A DNA stretch of 64,000 bases from Phaeodactylum tricornutum CCAP 1055/1 (lineage: Eukaryota; Bacillariophyta; Bacillariophyceae; Surirellales; Neidiaceae). Both the position numbers and the translations under genes were made by a program. The DNA lies in contig NC_011669.1 of NCBI RefSeq assembly GCF_000150955.2, forward strand, positions 371,481 through 435,480, in the 5' to 3' direction. Below are positions 34,438 through 45,851 of the stretch, piece by piece. The number at the start of each line of letters is the position of its first letter. Position 1 is the first letter of the stretch. Under the pieces are notes generated by a model. It saw nothing but the letters and a program-made list of their open reading frames with translations, had not been told where the DNA came from and did no database searches.

Positions 34438-37400
34438 ATGGTTGGGGTACCAAACGGTGAAACGACGAAACCGACCGACGGGCCCGCCGTTCCAGAAGGG
34501 GCTTCTTCGCTGCTCGGCTTATTTGCACCACCTCCTGGCTCGGTTGAAAAGAGTGCACGCCCTGCGGAAAACGCTCTTTTGGGAAATTCCAGAGCGACGA
34601 ATGATACTTCGGCAGCTGTATCTTTGGAACGACAGCTGGAATTCCCTCGAGAGTCAACCATACACAGGTGCAATAGTGCAGAGCTTCTGGATGCAGGGAA
34701 CAACAGCACAAGCATACCCTTTCTACCAGATTCTACAATTGATGAGCCTTTAGATTCACCGAAGCAAGGGCTCAATACTAGAGTCATAGAATCCGAGTAC
34801 GACGACAACTTTGGCTGTCTACTGGATGGTCCGATTCTGAATGAGAATACCCCGCTTCTTGTTGAAAAGATGCAGCACAGCACTTCAATCGGAGGTCTTT
34901 TTGATCCTCTACCGGAATCTAAGACACCAATTCCCCCTCACAATGAGGTTACACCCAAGGCGGGACACAGGCAGCGCAAAACTCTGTTGTCGACTACCCG
35001 GAACGCTCGGACGGACTCGGCATTGCCTCCCATTATCGAATCGGTACGACCTTCCGTTGACACTCACAACGACGATTCACCGGAAATGCACAAGCAACAA
35101 ATAAGATCAGACTGCTGGCAAGGCTTCCTATCTAAATTTTGGCAAGCTTACCATGAATGTCTACAACCCACAACCTGGGTTGGGGCTTTCATGTTCCTAC
35201 TCTACCAAATCGTGTTTTGTTTGACTATGGGTTCGGCTATAACCCGACCGCACAGTACTGTTTCTCTGCTAGGACTCTTGACCAAAATGTCCGCTTTAGG
35301 CATCATCCTGGGCGCACCAGTCTACTGGTACGGCAGTGGAACGGAAATTCCTGCCCTCTACCCGACGGTAGATTTGTTTTCGGCACCCTTTCTCGCCGAG
35401 ATTGCCGTGGTGGTCGACAACACCTTATTCGAAGACAAAAATGTCACCTACCAGGAAAATGACGCCTTGTTTTTGGGCACCTTTACTTTTCTGGCTTCCG
35501 TGGCATTGTTCCTTTCGGGAACGCTTCTGGTACTCGCCAGTGTCTTTAAATTAGCGAATCTTGGTGCCTTTTTGCCCTTTCCCGTCTTATGCGGATTCTT
35601 TGCCGCGGTTGGTGTCCTGACATGGACACTCGCCTTTAAAGTCGATACAAACGGCCTAACAGTACATGAGGTGGTCTTCTCGGGAGATGCAGCTCTTGTA
35701 CTTCACAGTTTACGTCATCATTTGCCAAGTGTCTTCATTGCAGCAATTATGAAGTATCTGGGACCAAAGAATCCTTTTTACGTTGCCGGGGTAGTGCTTG
35801 CGACAATTTGCATGTTTTATATCTTTATGCTTAGTTTCGGAGTATCCATGGAACAAATGATTGAATGTGAATGGTTCTGGGCACGCTCCGACCTTGTCTA
35901 TGAATCGCTGGATGTCAAGGTATGATGTCGACACCGAAAACAAGCACGGCATCAATGTGTGACTGTAGTTCTGACGTCTTGTTTTCTCTGCTATTGCCTA
36001 GGTTGGCTTTGCCAAATGGGCTCCGCCTGCGCCTATGGGATGGATCAGTTCCTTTATTTCAGGAAATGTGCATTGGGGAGCTGTCCAAAAAGGGCTCAAC
36101 CCAACTGTCGCTTTGGCTTTTCTTTACATGATTCGGTGTTCATTGCATGGCGCAGCTTTAAAAAAGAATGTGCCAAACTTGGAGAGGATCGTCAAAGGGA
36201 GAGCACGGCCCAAGCTAATACGGGATCGGTCCGTCCAAGCCTCTGGACCCCGCCGTCGTAGATTTTCTGAAGTGGTTGACATCGAAAATCTAGCTTCTGT
36301 GATGTCGGAATTGGACGCAGATGGCCCCTCAACAATTCATCCAAAGCCTACCCACATGTCGTTGAAGGATATTCTGATTCAGTACGGATATAGCCAATAT
36401 GTCTGTGGTCTCATGGGAAGTTTCGCAATTACACCTTCAGTGGCAGCATCGCCGACTATGTATATGGTCAGTTTGTTAAAATTGTGCTGTAGGCCTGTCA
36501 CTTTTTCGCTTCTCTCATGCATTGTCGTTGCGAATTTTTTCAGTTGGGTGCTGAAGGTGTTGCACCACAATTGGGTTCGGTTCTGCTCTTGTCCTTATTT
36601 TATTTGACTGACTTTCAAGCAGTTTCCTACATTCCGAAACCTGCTTTCTCGTCATTGCTTGTCTTGGCTTTTATCGATATGACTTCAACTTGGTTCGTCA
36701 AGTCTTATTTCAAGACTAGGGAGAAAATGGAATGGCTGGTCGTTCCTTTGATCGTGCTGCTCGCCTTCGTTGTCGGTTTACTTGGTTCAGTCTTTTTAGG
36801 GATCGCCATGTCAACGGTACGTTGTCGTGTCCCTTTGACAAAAAGTATTCCGAAGAATTTCTCATCGTTTATCTTCATCCGGTCAGTTTCTTTTCGTAGC
36901 TGCTTTTTTTCGCAGTGGAGTTGTCAAGTATGTCGCCAATGGTATTGCAATTCGTTCAACAATTGAAAGGCCTTTAAAGACAGCAAATTGGCTGGACAGA
37001 AATGGTGAGCTGATACAAATTCTTGTTCTGCAGAACTATTTGTTCTTTGGAAACGCTTCGTCAATACTGAACTACATATGTTCAATGTTCGAAGATCCCG
37101 ATCCTGCCCTCGACGAAGTTTTTGTGGTTCCAATCCCGAAAATTATTGTCCTGGACCTGACCCTTGTAACTGGTATCGATACATCAGCAGTCGATGTGTT
37201 TTCGGACATTTTCAGTATGGTTGGGAAGCACAACTGTAAGCTCTTCCTTTCTGGTGTCTCCAACAACCTGCGGCAAGTCATGGCAATGGCTGGTGTGAAG
37301 CCAGAGAGTAGTGTTGATAGAAAGAAGCGACAGTTAAGGTTTTTCTCGAATCTGGACACAGCAATTGGAAAGGCGGAAGACATGCTGCTTGATGACGCTG

Positions 37401-38307
37401 GAATTGAAGAGCAAAGTGATTTTGGCTACACGGGTGCAAAGGGCTTCGCTCTCGCTCTGTGGCATATTGATGACCAGGTATGTTGTTGTATTGTCTCTTC
37501 TTTGTAAAAGTCGACCGAGAAACTCACAATACATCCACGTTTAGCACGACACTAAGTATGCAAAAGATCTGATGGCTCTAAAGGATTACACAATTCAGAT
37601 TGAGGTCGAACCCGGCGAAATGCTATACGAAGATAAGCACTTGGACAGAGGACTTTTCTTCATCGAACACGGAATAATGGTTCGTTCACATAGCTGCCAA
37701 GGAGATTGTGCCCTATTTCTGCTTGCACTCACCAGCGCCTTTCGTTCATAGAGAATAGAGCGCAACGCTAACTTTACTCTGTCTCGGGTTGGCAGTACAG
37801 ATTCGCTATCAAAGCTGGGTCAGACCTCGGGTACAATTTCTTGTCTGAACGCAAGGTCAGCCTCAATAGGGAGGGAAGTCGCTCGCCTTAAGATGTCGGG
37901 GGTGTCCGCACGAAACCACATGTTTCGGGTAGCGCGGATAGGCCCTGGCTGGGTCCTCGGATCTATCGAAGCGCTAAGTGGTGCAATTCATCCTGGCAGT
38001 ATGATTGCAGGTGAGTGTTATGCTTTGAACATATGTCTCGTGAGTCGTCGATTGTGAACTTATGTGTCAAACGAATTGCTCAGTCACTCAGTGCCGGCTT
38101 CACTACATTTCTTATAAGAAGATCGAAGATATTGAACGGAGCGACCCGTTGCTCGTGTTAACGTTACACAAATTGCTTTCATACTTGATGGCAAGGCGGC
38201 AATCGGTCACAATCCATCAACTAGCGACTTTGCATTCAATTATGAGCTCTCCTGCCCAGAAGAAGCCTATCGGAAGAGCTGGAAGCAGCGGCTTCCATAT
38301 GTCGTAG
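34438..38307 (+). CDS. SulP/SLC26-like anion transporter with STAS and cyclic-nucleotide-binding domains
   Basis: Seven exons: 34438-35919, 36002-36466, 36544-36816, 36887-37477, 37545-37679, 37752-38010 and 38084-38307, giving 1142 residues. About 220 disordered residues come first, then a multi-helix SulP-type membrane domain (about 230-745). The FFRSGVVKY segment follows, then a STAS domain (about 785-875, KIIVLDLTLVTGIDTSAV), and a CAP_ED fold (about 935-1110; FIEHGIM, GWVLGSIEALSG). It ends with a segment rich in LMARRQSVTIHQLATLHSIM type residues. For exon 4 only the CAG at 36884-36886 keeps phase; the nearer TAG and CAG do not. Two donors (GTCAGT, GTTCGT) are weak and less sure. Substrate may be sulfate, bicarbonate or another anion. 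Converges with a paralogue. Confidence 0.87.
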
Positions 38308-38502
38308 CATAGAAATAGAATTATATAAAAGAATTGCTTTGCCAGTAAATCAGCGAGCAAGACCATTGTTTCCAATTTTCTGAAACAATCCGGTAAAGCT
38401 GTGGATCCGTCCGTAGGCGGTAGATATCGACTAGACCCCTCGCGTAGACGCTTCCAAGCTACGATCGCGACAAACACAACTCTGTCTCTCACGGGCCAAT
38501 TT

Positions 38503-41480
38503 TTAGTCACTGCACGTGCAGTTCGAAAGCTCCATGGCGCTAGCCTGGAGCAGGACGCTCTGTACAATTCGCACAACCTCAGGGTGCTCTTCTTGCAGTC
38601 GATCCAGCCCTGCTCGTGTTATCTTCGCAACAACCGTCTTGTCGCGAGATGCGACGCTACGAAAACTTCGGTGATGCTCCAAAAGGAAGTCAACGAACCC
38701 AAAAATTCCTCCGACCGACAAGAAGGAACGAACATGTCCAATATCACCTTGATCCATGAGATTTGAAGTACTCCTTCCGGTACCTGTCAAGGACACTTTT
38801 CCTGCTCCAGATACGATGTGAGTTGTCAAATGCGAGCTGAGTTCTTCTCGAACGTTTGCGACAGCACCTTTGAGCACAACTCCAAATGAGTCAGAGTGAG
38901 TGTCTTTGGGGAAACTAAGGTAAATAGATGGAGAGAGAGTGAGTGAGAAAGCAAGGGACCATGTAAGAATTGTGCAGTCAACTGAAATCATACTCACATA
39001 CAGTCCCCTGCATTGTATTCCATCTCCTGATGGTAAGTCTCGTCAGAAAGACTATCAAGAAGCTTTTTGTCCTCTTCCCTCAAGCCCAAAATGAAAGAGA
39101 AGACCTCTGCAAGAGTTGCTTTCCCTTTTCTGCGCACTGTCGATGGAGCAATGTCCTTGAGGCCGATAAAGGATGGCGACCGATTCAGGCGATCCAACTG
39201 CTGGATCAACTGACTTTCACAAAACTCAAGAGCTTCATAAATAGTTAGGAACGGCAGTATCTTGTCGCACGTTCCAGTTGGCAAAATACCACCTTCCATG
39301 TCTTGTTTGATTCTTTCTCCTTCAATTTCATCGTATGCGACATCGTGAGCCCGGAGCATCCAGTCCACACGTGGGCACAGCCCAGCAGCACAGACAAGAA
39401 TGTGTCGTTTCGAGCACATCTTTGCCAACTGAAGAAAGCATCCTCGAGCGGCGGAGGCGTCGAGGTTCGGCATTTGAGCAAGGTCGAGAACTAAGAAATG
39501 CGGACGAGGTCTCATAAGGGGACTTTTTGGTTTCTTTGTAGCTCCACCAGATCCTGGAGACTTTGTCATCAGATATCCAGCTCGATGAGGGCTCATAATA
39601 GCAGCTTCTTCAGTGACCTCTTCCAATGTTGCATCTATGCCAATCTCTTCCGAAATAGTCGATAACAGCTGCTGGCCTGTTCCAAAAAAGACCGAGCCGA
39701 TAATCTCATAGGTTACAATTTTGGGATGTTGTGAATGGTATCCGTGCGTCTGTAAAATCTTCCAATGTTCTGGAGACCAAACAGCACGCGATCGCTTCGG
39801 TACTCGATTGAGAGCAGAAACGCGTGCCGTCGTCATGACATGATCGACCATGGCCACAACTACACCAAAAACAATACCGGCATTGATACCGACGACCTGA
39901 ATTGCTAAAAAAGTCAGCCATAAGACAACGTATTCGCTCAAAAAGATCTTGTGTCGAATTTCAAAGAGCCACTCGTAAAGCAGATCGTATCCAATGAAAA
40001 TGAGTGTGGATCCAAGGAAGAATAAAGGTGCCACCTGTAACATGTTCACGGTTGAGAGAACAACGGCCAGAAAAACAATCATGATAATGACGCCGATCCA
40101 TTTCGAGTGTACGCCAGTCCGATAGGTAAAGATTGTTTGTGAAAATATGTACGAGCCCGTGAAGCCAAACGTCAAGCCTGACATGACGTTGCAAATCCCA
40201 ACCGTGGCCAGTTCTCGATTTGTATCCAAAGCTTCTCCCATATCCATGCTAATAGCCGCCACATCTAGGCAAGACGCAAATGAAACGACAAAAACCATGC
40301 CCAACCATGTTGCCAAACACTTGGAGATCAGGGTCCAATGAACAAGCTTAAAGTCCACCAAATGAAAAAGATCCTGCACTGGCACGGGTGGTGCTGTTTG
40401 GCCAACCCACCCATCTTCGCGAGCACCTTCAATGCCCATACCCGTCCCAAAGATGAGAGCGTAAAACAAAACCGGAATGACAATCATTGCCGCTGGCAAG
40501 GCGGCATCGCTTTCGGCCTTGCGAGAAATGTACGTCAGCGCTAGCCCCGCACCCAGCCCAGGTGCAGCCAGAAGCACATTTTGCGACTCCAATAAATATC
40601 GCCAATCCGCCAGCCCGACCATGGGTTCCGAAATACACAAGGCAACCCCGGCTTGGAGGCAAAAATAGCCTATAAAGGCCAAATAGCCCCCTACGACGGG
40701 CATGGGCAAGTAGGAAACAATATCGGCCAATCGGAATTTGCCCATGGCCACCAGAGCGAGTCCTAGACATGCTGTGCTCATTGCCAGAATAACCAAGGTC
40801 GTGGACACAACTTCCTCCACTGTTCCCCCGTTTGCCAGAATTTCTTTGGCCACGATGTTGCTCATGGCACTGAGAAAGATGAGCCCGGCGTCTTGTACGG
40901 TACCGATCGCAAACGGCAGGGACGAGAACAAGCAAAATCCCAGCTGATGCATGAGCGAAGAAAATATTACCAATTTGCTGAGAGCATTCATATGATCATT
41001 ATAGGCTTCGTGATTGAAAATGACGGCGGCGTAGCCATACAAACCCGGGACACTGATAATGACGTTGACCATGGCGTAGACAATGTAGTAAAAGAAACCT
41101 CCCTTTTTGGGTCCATTGGTAGAATCCTGGCTGGGTTGACGTCGTTGGCGCGGGGGTAGTGGAAGACTGGGTTGACGTCCCAGCGTATAGGCGGAAGAAC
41201 TGGCGTTGGTGACGGGAACTCCGGGCGTATAAGACGGTACCGCTCTCGGGGCGAATCCTTCCGCATTCAGGGAAGCCGTTACTCGGTGTTTGTTCTGTGG
41301 CAACGGGTAATTCGATGCAATCGGAGGCATGACACCGTGATGTTCGCGAAATGAGTTGGACCGCGATCGGCCGTGTTGGGGAACGTTCGATCGGGGAGTA
41401 GTACCGCTGGCCACTGTGTTCCGACTCGACACGAGCGGCGTCCGCTCCGTCTCTTCTTTGTTGCGCTCCGGTAAGTACAT
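38503..41480 (-). CDS. Second SulP-like transporter with STAS and cyclic-nucleotide-binding domains
   Basis: Exons 41480-38998 and 38914-38503 are joined over an 83-nt intron (AT|T, Ile; donor GTGAGT), giving 964 residues. The intron contains a GA/GT-rich repeat. Some 125 basic, Pro/Ser-rich residues precede a membrane domain of about 11-12 helices with GYAAVIF, a PMPVVGGYLAFIGY segment and a FTGSYIFSQTIF segment. A STAS domain follows at about residues 590-730, interrupted by an insert (PRPHFLVLDLAQMPNLDASAA). A cyclic-nucleotide-binding fold is completed by the splice (YNAGDCIFPKDTHSDSFGVVLKG). The domain order equals that of the convergent gene 195 bp away, yet gene structure (two against seven exons) and sequence are strongly diverged. 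Anion specificity and nucleotide binding are not proven. Confidence 0.88.
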
Positions 41481-42205
41481 GGCTCTACAGGATCACGATC
41501 CAACGGAGTAGGAGTACAATCAGAATACGCGTCTCGTGTGCTATTTGCAAGTCGCAATACAAAGCAAGTTGAAAACGCGAGTTCAAGGTTGATTGATATC
41601 TGCGCCTAGGATCGAAGAATTAGTCTAGTTGACAATCAAAACGAAAACTGTCGTGTGCCGAAGAAATAGTCAGGGAAGAACGAATTGCTTGGTTCGCGGA
41701 TTCAGAAGTCGAGATAAATTGCATGCGAACGCTACTTTACGGCGAAGGACGGACTACGCACCAAATCAACTAATGGCCCGCCCCGCCCTATCCAAAAACC
41801 CAATAAAAAGACCCGGACACATAAAACATACATTAAAACAGCAAATCCAGCACACCAAATACGGGCCAACCAAAAAGGCCGACACACTACCAGTCGCAAC
41901 TTCCACTACTCAATTTGCATTCCTAGAACATCCAAATTGCAAGGCCTCAACAGCGCCGCTTTGCCCGGCACGGCATGAACGCCTGGAAACGTTCCACGCC
42001 GTCACTACTGCTGCTGACGAAGAAGGACAGCTCTCGACATCGGAACGGGTGTTTGGGGAAACGGAGCTTCATTCGAAAGTTCCCAAGGCTCAAGGATTCC
42101 GTCGCACGTCGGAACCTACATTCCAAAATTGAATTCGCGTGAGGAACCTATACCGTCCCAGCTAAAGACTGTTTCAATTGTCGTGTGCATGTGAGCATCG
42201 ACACC
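41481..42205. other. Divergent spacer, includes an A+C-rich stretch
   Basis: An open frame (41629-42132) has no ATG-linked domain and is probably non-coding. The + strand of 41771-41890 is about 78% A+C by my count. An ATGTGA minimal upstream frame is at 42189-42194. Confidence 0.5.
42189..42194 (+). promoter_or_regulatory. Start-stop upstream reading frame (ATG TGA)
   Basis: ATG followed at once by TGA, ending 11 nt before the LRR start codon at 42206 and in a different frame. If transcribed in the leader, it would be a minimal uORF able to stall ribosomes. Confidence 0.5.
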
Positions 42206-44284
42206 ATGGCGGTGGATTCTTCCGTCGCTTCTTTCGACGACACGACCCGAACCGATGGTTCCTCTTTTGAAGCCGACGATGTCTTGGCTTTTCTGGAAAA
42301 CAATTTACAAAACGTTCGTGACCTGTGTGTCTCGAAACTTTGGAACGACGACCGCCTCGCTGATTTAGACGATTTCTTACGGAGCCATCACGCTGCTCTG
42401 CACCTACAAGCCTTGCGCTTACCCAACAACGGACTTACATCCCGTTCCTCGGTTAACCTTGCCAACATTCTTTCCACAACGCAAACCCTGCGCGAACTCG
42501 ATTTGTCCGACAATCAAGTGGAGTCCCAGGGACTGCTGGCGCTGTTGCCGGCGTTGACGCACGAAACCTGCGCACTCCGGCGCCTCGACTTGTACAATAA
42601 TAAACTCGGCGCCACCGGGGCCACACAAATTGCCGCCATTCTACGGGACAACCGATCTCTTCGCGAACTCCGCATTGGCAAAAACAATCTCGGCCGGAAA
42701 AAGTCCCTCAAAGTAATTTCCACGGCGCTGCAACGGAACGCAACCCTGCGAACGCTTGATCTGTCGCACAACCAAATTGATGACGGCGGCGCCATTTTAT
42801 TGGCGCCCGTTTTGGATCCGGAAGTCTCACAGTCACGTTTGCGCCGCTTGGACTTGACCTACAACAAAATTTGGCCAGAGGGTGTCCGAAACCTTACCGG
42901 AGCCCTGCTGGAAGGCAACCGGACCTTGCGATGTTTGAACTTGAGTATGAATCACGTTGGACCCGAGGGGGCGGAGTCATTGGCGGTCCTATTGAAGTTC
43001 TCCTTCACGTTGCAGGAACTTTTACTGTCGCGCAACGCTTTGGGAGACCATGGCGTCAAATTATTGTGCCAAGGGCTAGACGAGAGTAAATTGTTGAGTG
43101 GGACAGGCTTGCAAAGATTGGATTTGGACTGGAACGAGATACACGACGACGGAGCCAAGGAATTGGCGACAATGCTGCTAGACAACGCTATACTGGAGTC
43201 CCTCAACTTGGCGAGTAACGCTATCGGTAGCGATGGAGCCAAGGCTCTAGCGAATGCTCTGCACTCCAATCAAGCTTTGACATTTTTGAATCTAATGGGA
43301 AACCAAATTCGAGATCCTGGTGCGTTCTCTCTAGCCGAGAACCTTTGCCGCCCGTCGTGTCGAGTGGAAACGTTGCTGTGGGAAAAGAACAATTGTTTGA
43401 CGCCTTTGGGAGAAGAGCGACTCATCGCGGCGTTTGACTTTCGGAAGAACCGGAGAACGTGGCTAGGTCAGATACTTCGTGAAATAGAAACATGCCAAAG
43501 TGTCAATTTCAATTTGTTGTCGTGCAAACTCAGCGACGAGGAAATTATGGCGTTAGCGAAACATCTCGCTCAGTACCGGCCTCGAGTTTCGACCGCGTAT
43601 CTGGGTGGACACGGCGTAACAGTTCGAAGCATGAAAGTTTTGGCCAAGGACGTGCTTGCCAACAACCACGTCAATCTTCAACGGTTACACTTACAGCATA
43701 CTCGTGTTGGGGATGAAGGGGCAGGAGCATTGGCGGAAGCACTGCTGTCTAACTCCAATTTGCGAACTTTGACATTATTCGATTGTAGTATAAGCCCAGA
43801 AGGAGCAAAGTTGTTGGCGCATACGTTGGCTCAGAACAAGTCTTTGACACAACTAAATCTTCACAAGAATGCAATCGGGAACCGAGGGGCACAGGAGCTT
43901 TTTACGGCTTTAGTTGACCCACCGCATCCCTCACTGGTTGTGTTGAATTTAGAACAGAACGAAATTAGCGACGGTGCACTCTTGCAGTTCCAATCGTTTG
44001 GCAGACTGCAGCAGCTGAACATTGCTTCCAACAATTTCACAGACCGTGCCGCCTTGGATTTGGCCAAGGCATGTTTCAACTCTTTGGCCAACGGCACCCT
44101 TCAGCTAAGCTGGCTGACGGTGTCGAACAATTTTATCTCAAAGAAAGGCTTGAAGGCCTTGGCATTATTTCTTCCGGACGGGTTAGTCCTCGAAAATGAT
44201 GGCCAATTAGAAGCGCAAACGGTATTACCAATTAGAAGCGCAAACGGTATTGACGCGTTGTACAACAAAGCTTCTCTTAGCTAG
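42206..44284 (+). CDS. Leucine-rich repeat protein, ribonuclease-inhibitor type
   Basis: 692 residues, single exon, ATG at 42206 (the frame opens slightly earlier from GTG). After about 60 acidic residues, the protein is built almost wholly of RI-type LRRs of about 28 residues, pattern LxxLDLSxNxIxxxGAxxLAxxL. About ten repeats come first, then a break around residues 400-455 (DFRKNRRTWLGQIL), then about seven more. There is no signal peptide, membrane helix, kinase or nucleotide-binding domain, so it resembles intracellular NLRC3/RI-like scaffolds that bind proteins. The last residues are altered by a 25-nt duplication (44203-44252). Partner unknown. Confidence 0.85.
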   Translation: MAVDSSVASFDDTTRTDGSSFEADDVLAFLENNLQNVRDLCVSKLWNDDRLADLDDFLRSHHAALHLQALRLPNNGLTSRSSVNLANILSTTQTLRELDLSDNQVESQGLLALLPALTHETCALRRLDLYNNKLGATGATQIAAILRDNRSLRELRIGKNNLGRKKSLKVISTALQRNATLRTLDLSHNQIDDGGAILLAPVLDPEVSQSRLRRLDLTYNKIWPEGVRNLTGALLEGNRTLRCLNLSMNHVGPEGAESLAVLLKFSFTLQELLLSRNALGDHGVKLLCQGLDESKLLSGTGLQRLDLDWNEIHDDGAKELATMLLDNAILESLNLASNAIGSDGAKALANALHSNQALTFLNLMGNQIRDPGAFSLAENLCRPSCRVETLLWEKNNCLTPLGEERLIAAFDFRKNRRTWLGQILREIETCQSVNFNLLSCKLSDEEIMALAKHLAQYRPRVSTAYLGGHGVTVRSMKVLAKDVLANNHVNLQRLHLQHTRVGDEGAGALAEALLSNSNLRTLTLFDCSISPEGAKLLAHTLAQNKSLTQLNLHKNAIGNRGAQELFTALVDPPHPSLVVLNLEQNEISDGALLQFQSFGRLQQLNIASNNFTDRAALDLAKACFNSLANGTLQLSWLTVSNNFISKKGLKALALFLPDGLVLENDGQLEAQTVLPIRSANGIDALYNKASLS
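44203..44252 (+). repeat. 25-nt tandem duplication, out of frame, in the LRR gene
   Basis: Two copies of a 25-nt unit starting CCAATTAGAAGCG, differing only in the last base. Because 25 is not a multiple of three, the same DNA is read first as LEAQTVL and then as PIRSANGI, and the final C-terminus is in a shifted frame. Confidence 0.95.
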
Positions 44285-44347
44285 CAATAAGAAACAATTT
44301 ACAGGGGTGTACTAACATAAGTTTTTATTTTCGGCCAAAATTCACAG

Positions 44348-45478
44348 TCAATCCTTCTTTTCGTCCCGTTCGGCGGCTTCCTTTTCTATGAGGTACGCGG
44401 CGTACTGCTCTTGCCAGTCGTCGCCATCTTGTCTATGCTCTTTAGCATATTCAACAAATTCCTTGGCTTCCTTTTTAGCCACGTAATCGAAATATTCTTC
44501 TTCCCAGTTACAAGCGTCTCCCGTCGCGACTTCCATTACCTGCTGTACACCGGGGTATGGAGGCATGTTGACGCCGTACTTGTTTGCCAAGGCAGGCGGC
44601 AGGAAGCGTCCACCCACAAAATGTCTGCCTTGAAAAGACCGGGCTGACTTTTTGGGCGCTGTCAAGGAAACCAACACGTCGGGAACAAGACCCACTCCAG
44701 ATACATCTCCTTCATCTACATCCCAGCCAGATGGCACGTCCACGGACACGATAATAGTGTCGTTGTCCTTTTGAGCGCGCTTCATTTGCGCCAGAATGGT
44801 ATCGAACGGCGCCCGTGGTTCTCCGTGAAAAGAGAATCCAAATATTGCGTCAACAATCACCAAGGGCGTTTGGCTCTGGAGAAATTCCTCCGACAATTCA
44901 CCCTGGATCTTTACACCAACATCACGACACTGGGTGACGAGGTTTTCGTAGTGCGGCTGTTTGCTACTCTGTTTCGGGTATATAACGGTACATTCGTAAC
45001 CAAACATTACCAGATGACGAGCCGCCACAAGCCCATCGCCTCCGTTGTTCCCTGGTCCACAGACGAGGAGAACATGCGGCTGAATCTGCCGCTGATCGAG
45101 GGGCCATTTCTGTTGAGCAACAGTATAAACGGCTTCCGCCACCGAGAGACCTGCCAGTTCCATGAGCTGTTCAAGAGTAAAACCAGGTGTCGCCATGAGT
45201 TCCTCATCAAGGGATGCAGCTGACTTGGCATCTAAAAAGCCAGTCTCGATCGGATAGGAAGGCTGAGGAGATGGAGTCGTCGAGGACATGTTGCGTGGTA
45301 GACTGCCGGTATGAGGAGAAGAGAAAGGCGAAGCAGTACACAAAGCAGTCTTTGTTGGTTGCGGTTGAATTCCGGTCAGCGTCGTAACAAAAGTTGCCGA
45401 TATGGTCAAAGAAGTTCTACGAGACCAAGCACACGATCGAAATGCAGATAGTATAGTTAGGGAGCGCAGCGATACCAT
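44348..45478 (-). CDS. NAXE: NAD(P)H-hydrate epimerase (NAXE/YjeF N-terminal domain)
   Basis: Repair enzyme that interconverts the R and S forms of hydrated NAD(P)H so that the dehydratase can restore NAD(P)H. From the ATG at 45478 it is 376 residues and starts with a Ser/Arg-rich, acid-free presequence typical of mitochondrial or organelle import. In-frame ATGs at 45574 and 45610 are alternatives. The YjeF_N domain carries LMELAGLSVAEAV, the Gly loop GPGNNGGDG and VDAIFGFSFHG with the metal/catalytic Asp. It continues with VDVPSGWDVDEG and the LTAPKKSA strand. The C-terminal 70 residues are a charged extension rich in Glu and Lys after GVQQVMEV. The TGA stop is the first codon of a TGACTGTGAA motif. 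Confidence 0.92.
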   Translation of the reverse strand: MVSLRSLTILSAFRSCAWSRRTSLTISATFVTTLTGIQPQPTKTALCTASPFSSPHTGSLPRNMSSTTPSPQPSYPIETGFLDAKSAASLDEELMATPGFTLEQLMELAGLSVAEAVYTVAQQKWPLDQRQIQPHVLLVCGPGNNGGDGLVAARHLVMFGYECTVIYPKQSSKQPHYENLVTQCRDVGVKIQGELSEEFLQSQTPLVIVDAIFGFSFHGEPRAPFDTILAQMKRAQKDNDTIIVSVDVPSGWDVDEGDVSGVGLVPDVLVSLTAPKKSARSFQGRHFVGGRFLPPALANKYGVNMPPYPGVQQVMEVATGDACNWEEEYFDYVAKKEAKEFVEYAKEHRQDGDDWQEQYAAYLIEKEAAERDEKKD

Positions 45479-45851
45479 AGTTCCAATGGAACAAAGAGGA
45501 ACGAAGACTATTTTGGAGAATCCTTTCGTAGATTTTGGATTGCTTCGCATCGCAGAATTGCAAAATATGCTCATTTTTTGACGGCGGCCAGACGAATTAT
45601 GGATGGCCATATCTTGACTTTCTGAATATGCTTTCCCTGTCGTACAAGACAATTAATCGTTTTCGATATACGTTCTCAGAGTCAGGTCCTTTCCCACCCG
45701 CCAACAGCGACCGATGACAGCCAAAAACGGAGATTGCATTAATGTGATTTTTGCAAATTGATTCCAACGTCCCTGTTTAGACAATTGCAAGTCTTCACTA
45801 TAGCGATATACTTCTCCTTTTATAGGAGTGTTGAAGCATTTCTGTGGTATC
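45479..45851. other. Divergent spacer between NAXE and Tim21
   Basis: Short bidirectional promoter region. The NAXE frame stays open over part of it, so a longer NAXE N-terminus is possible. Confidence 0.5.

Noticed and set aside
36887-36928. Nearer acceptors (TAG, CAG) for SulP exon 4
   Set aside because: They break the reading phase with the donor at 36817. The CAG ending at 36886 keeps it and adds FLFVAAFFRS before the conserved GVVKY.
41629-42132. 167-codon open frame between SulP and LRR genes
   Set aside because: Skewed A+C base composition keeps it open. There is no domain, signal or codon pattern, and it overlaps the likely leader of the LRR gene.
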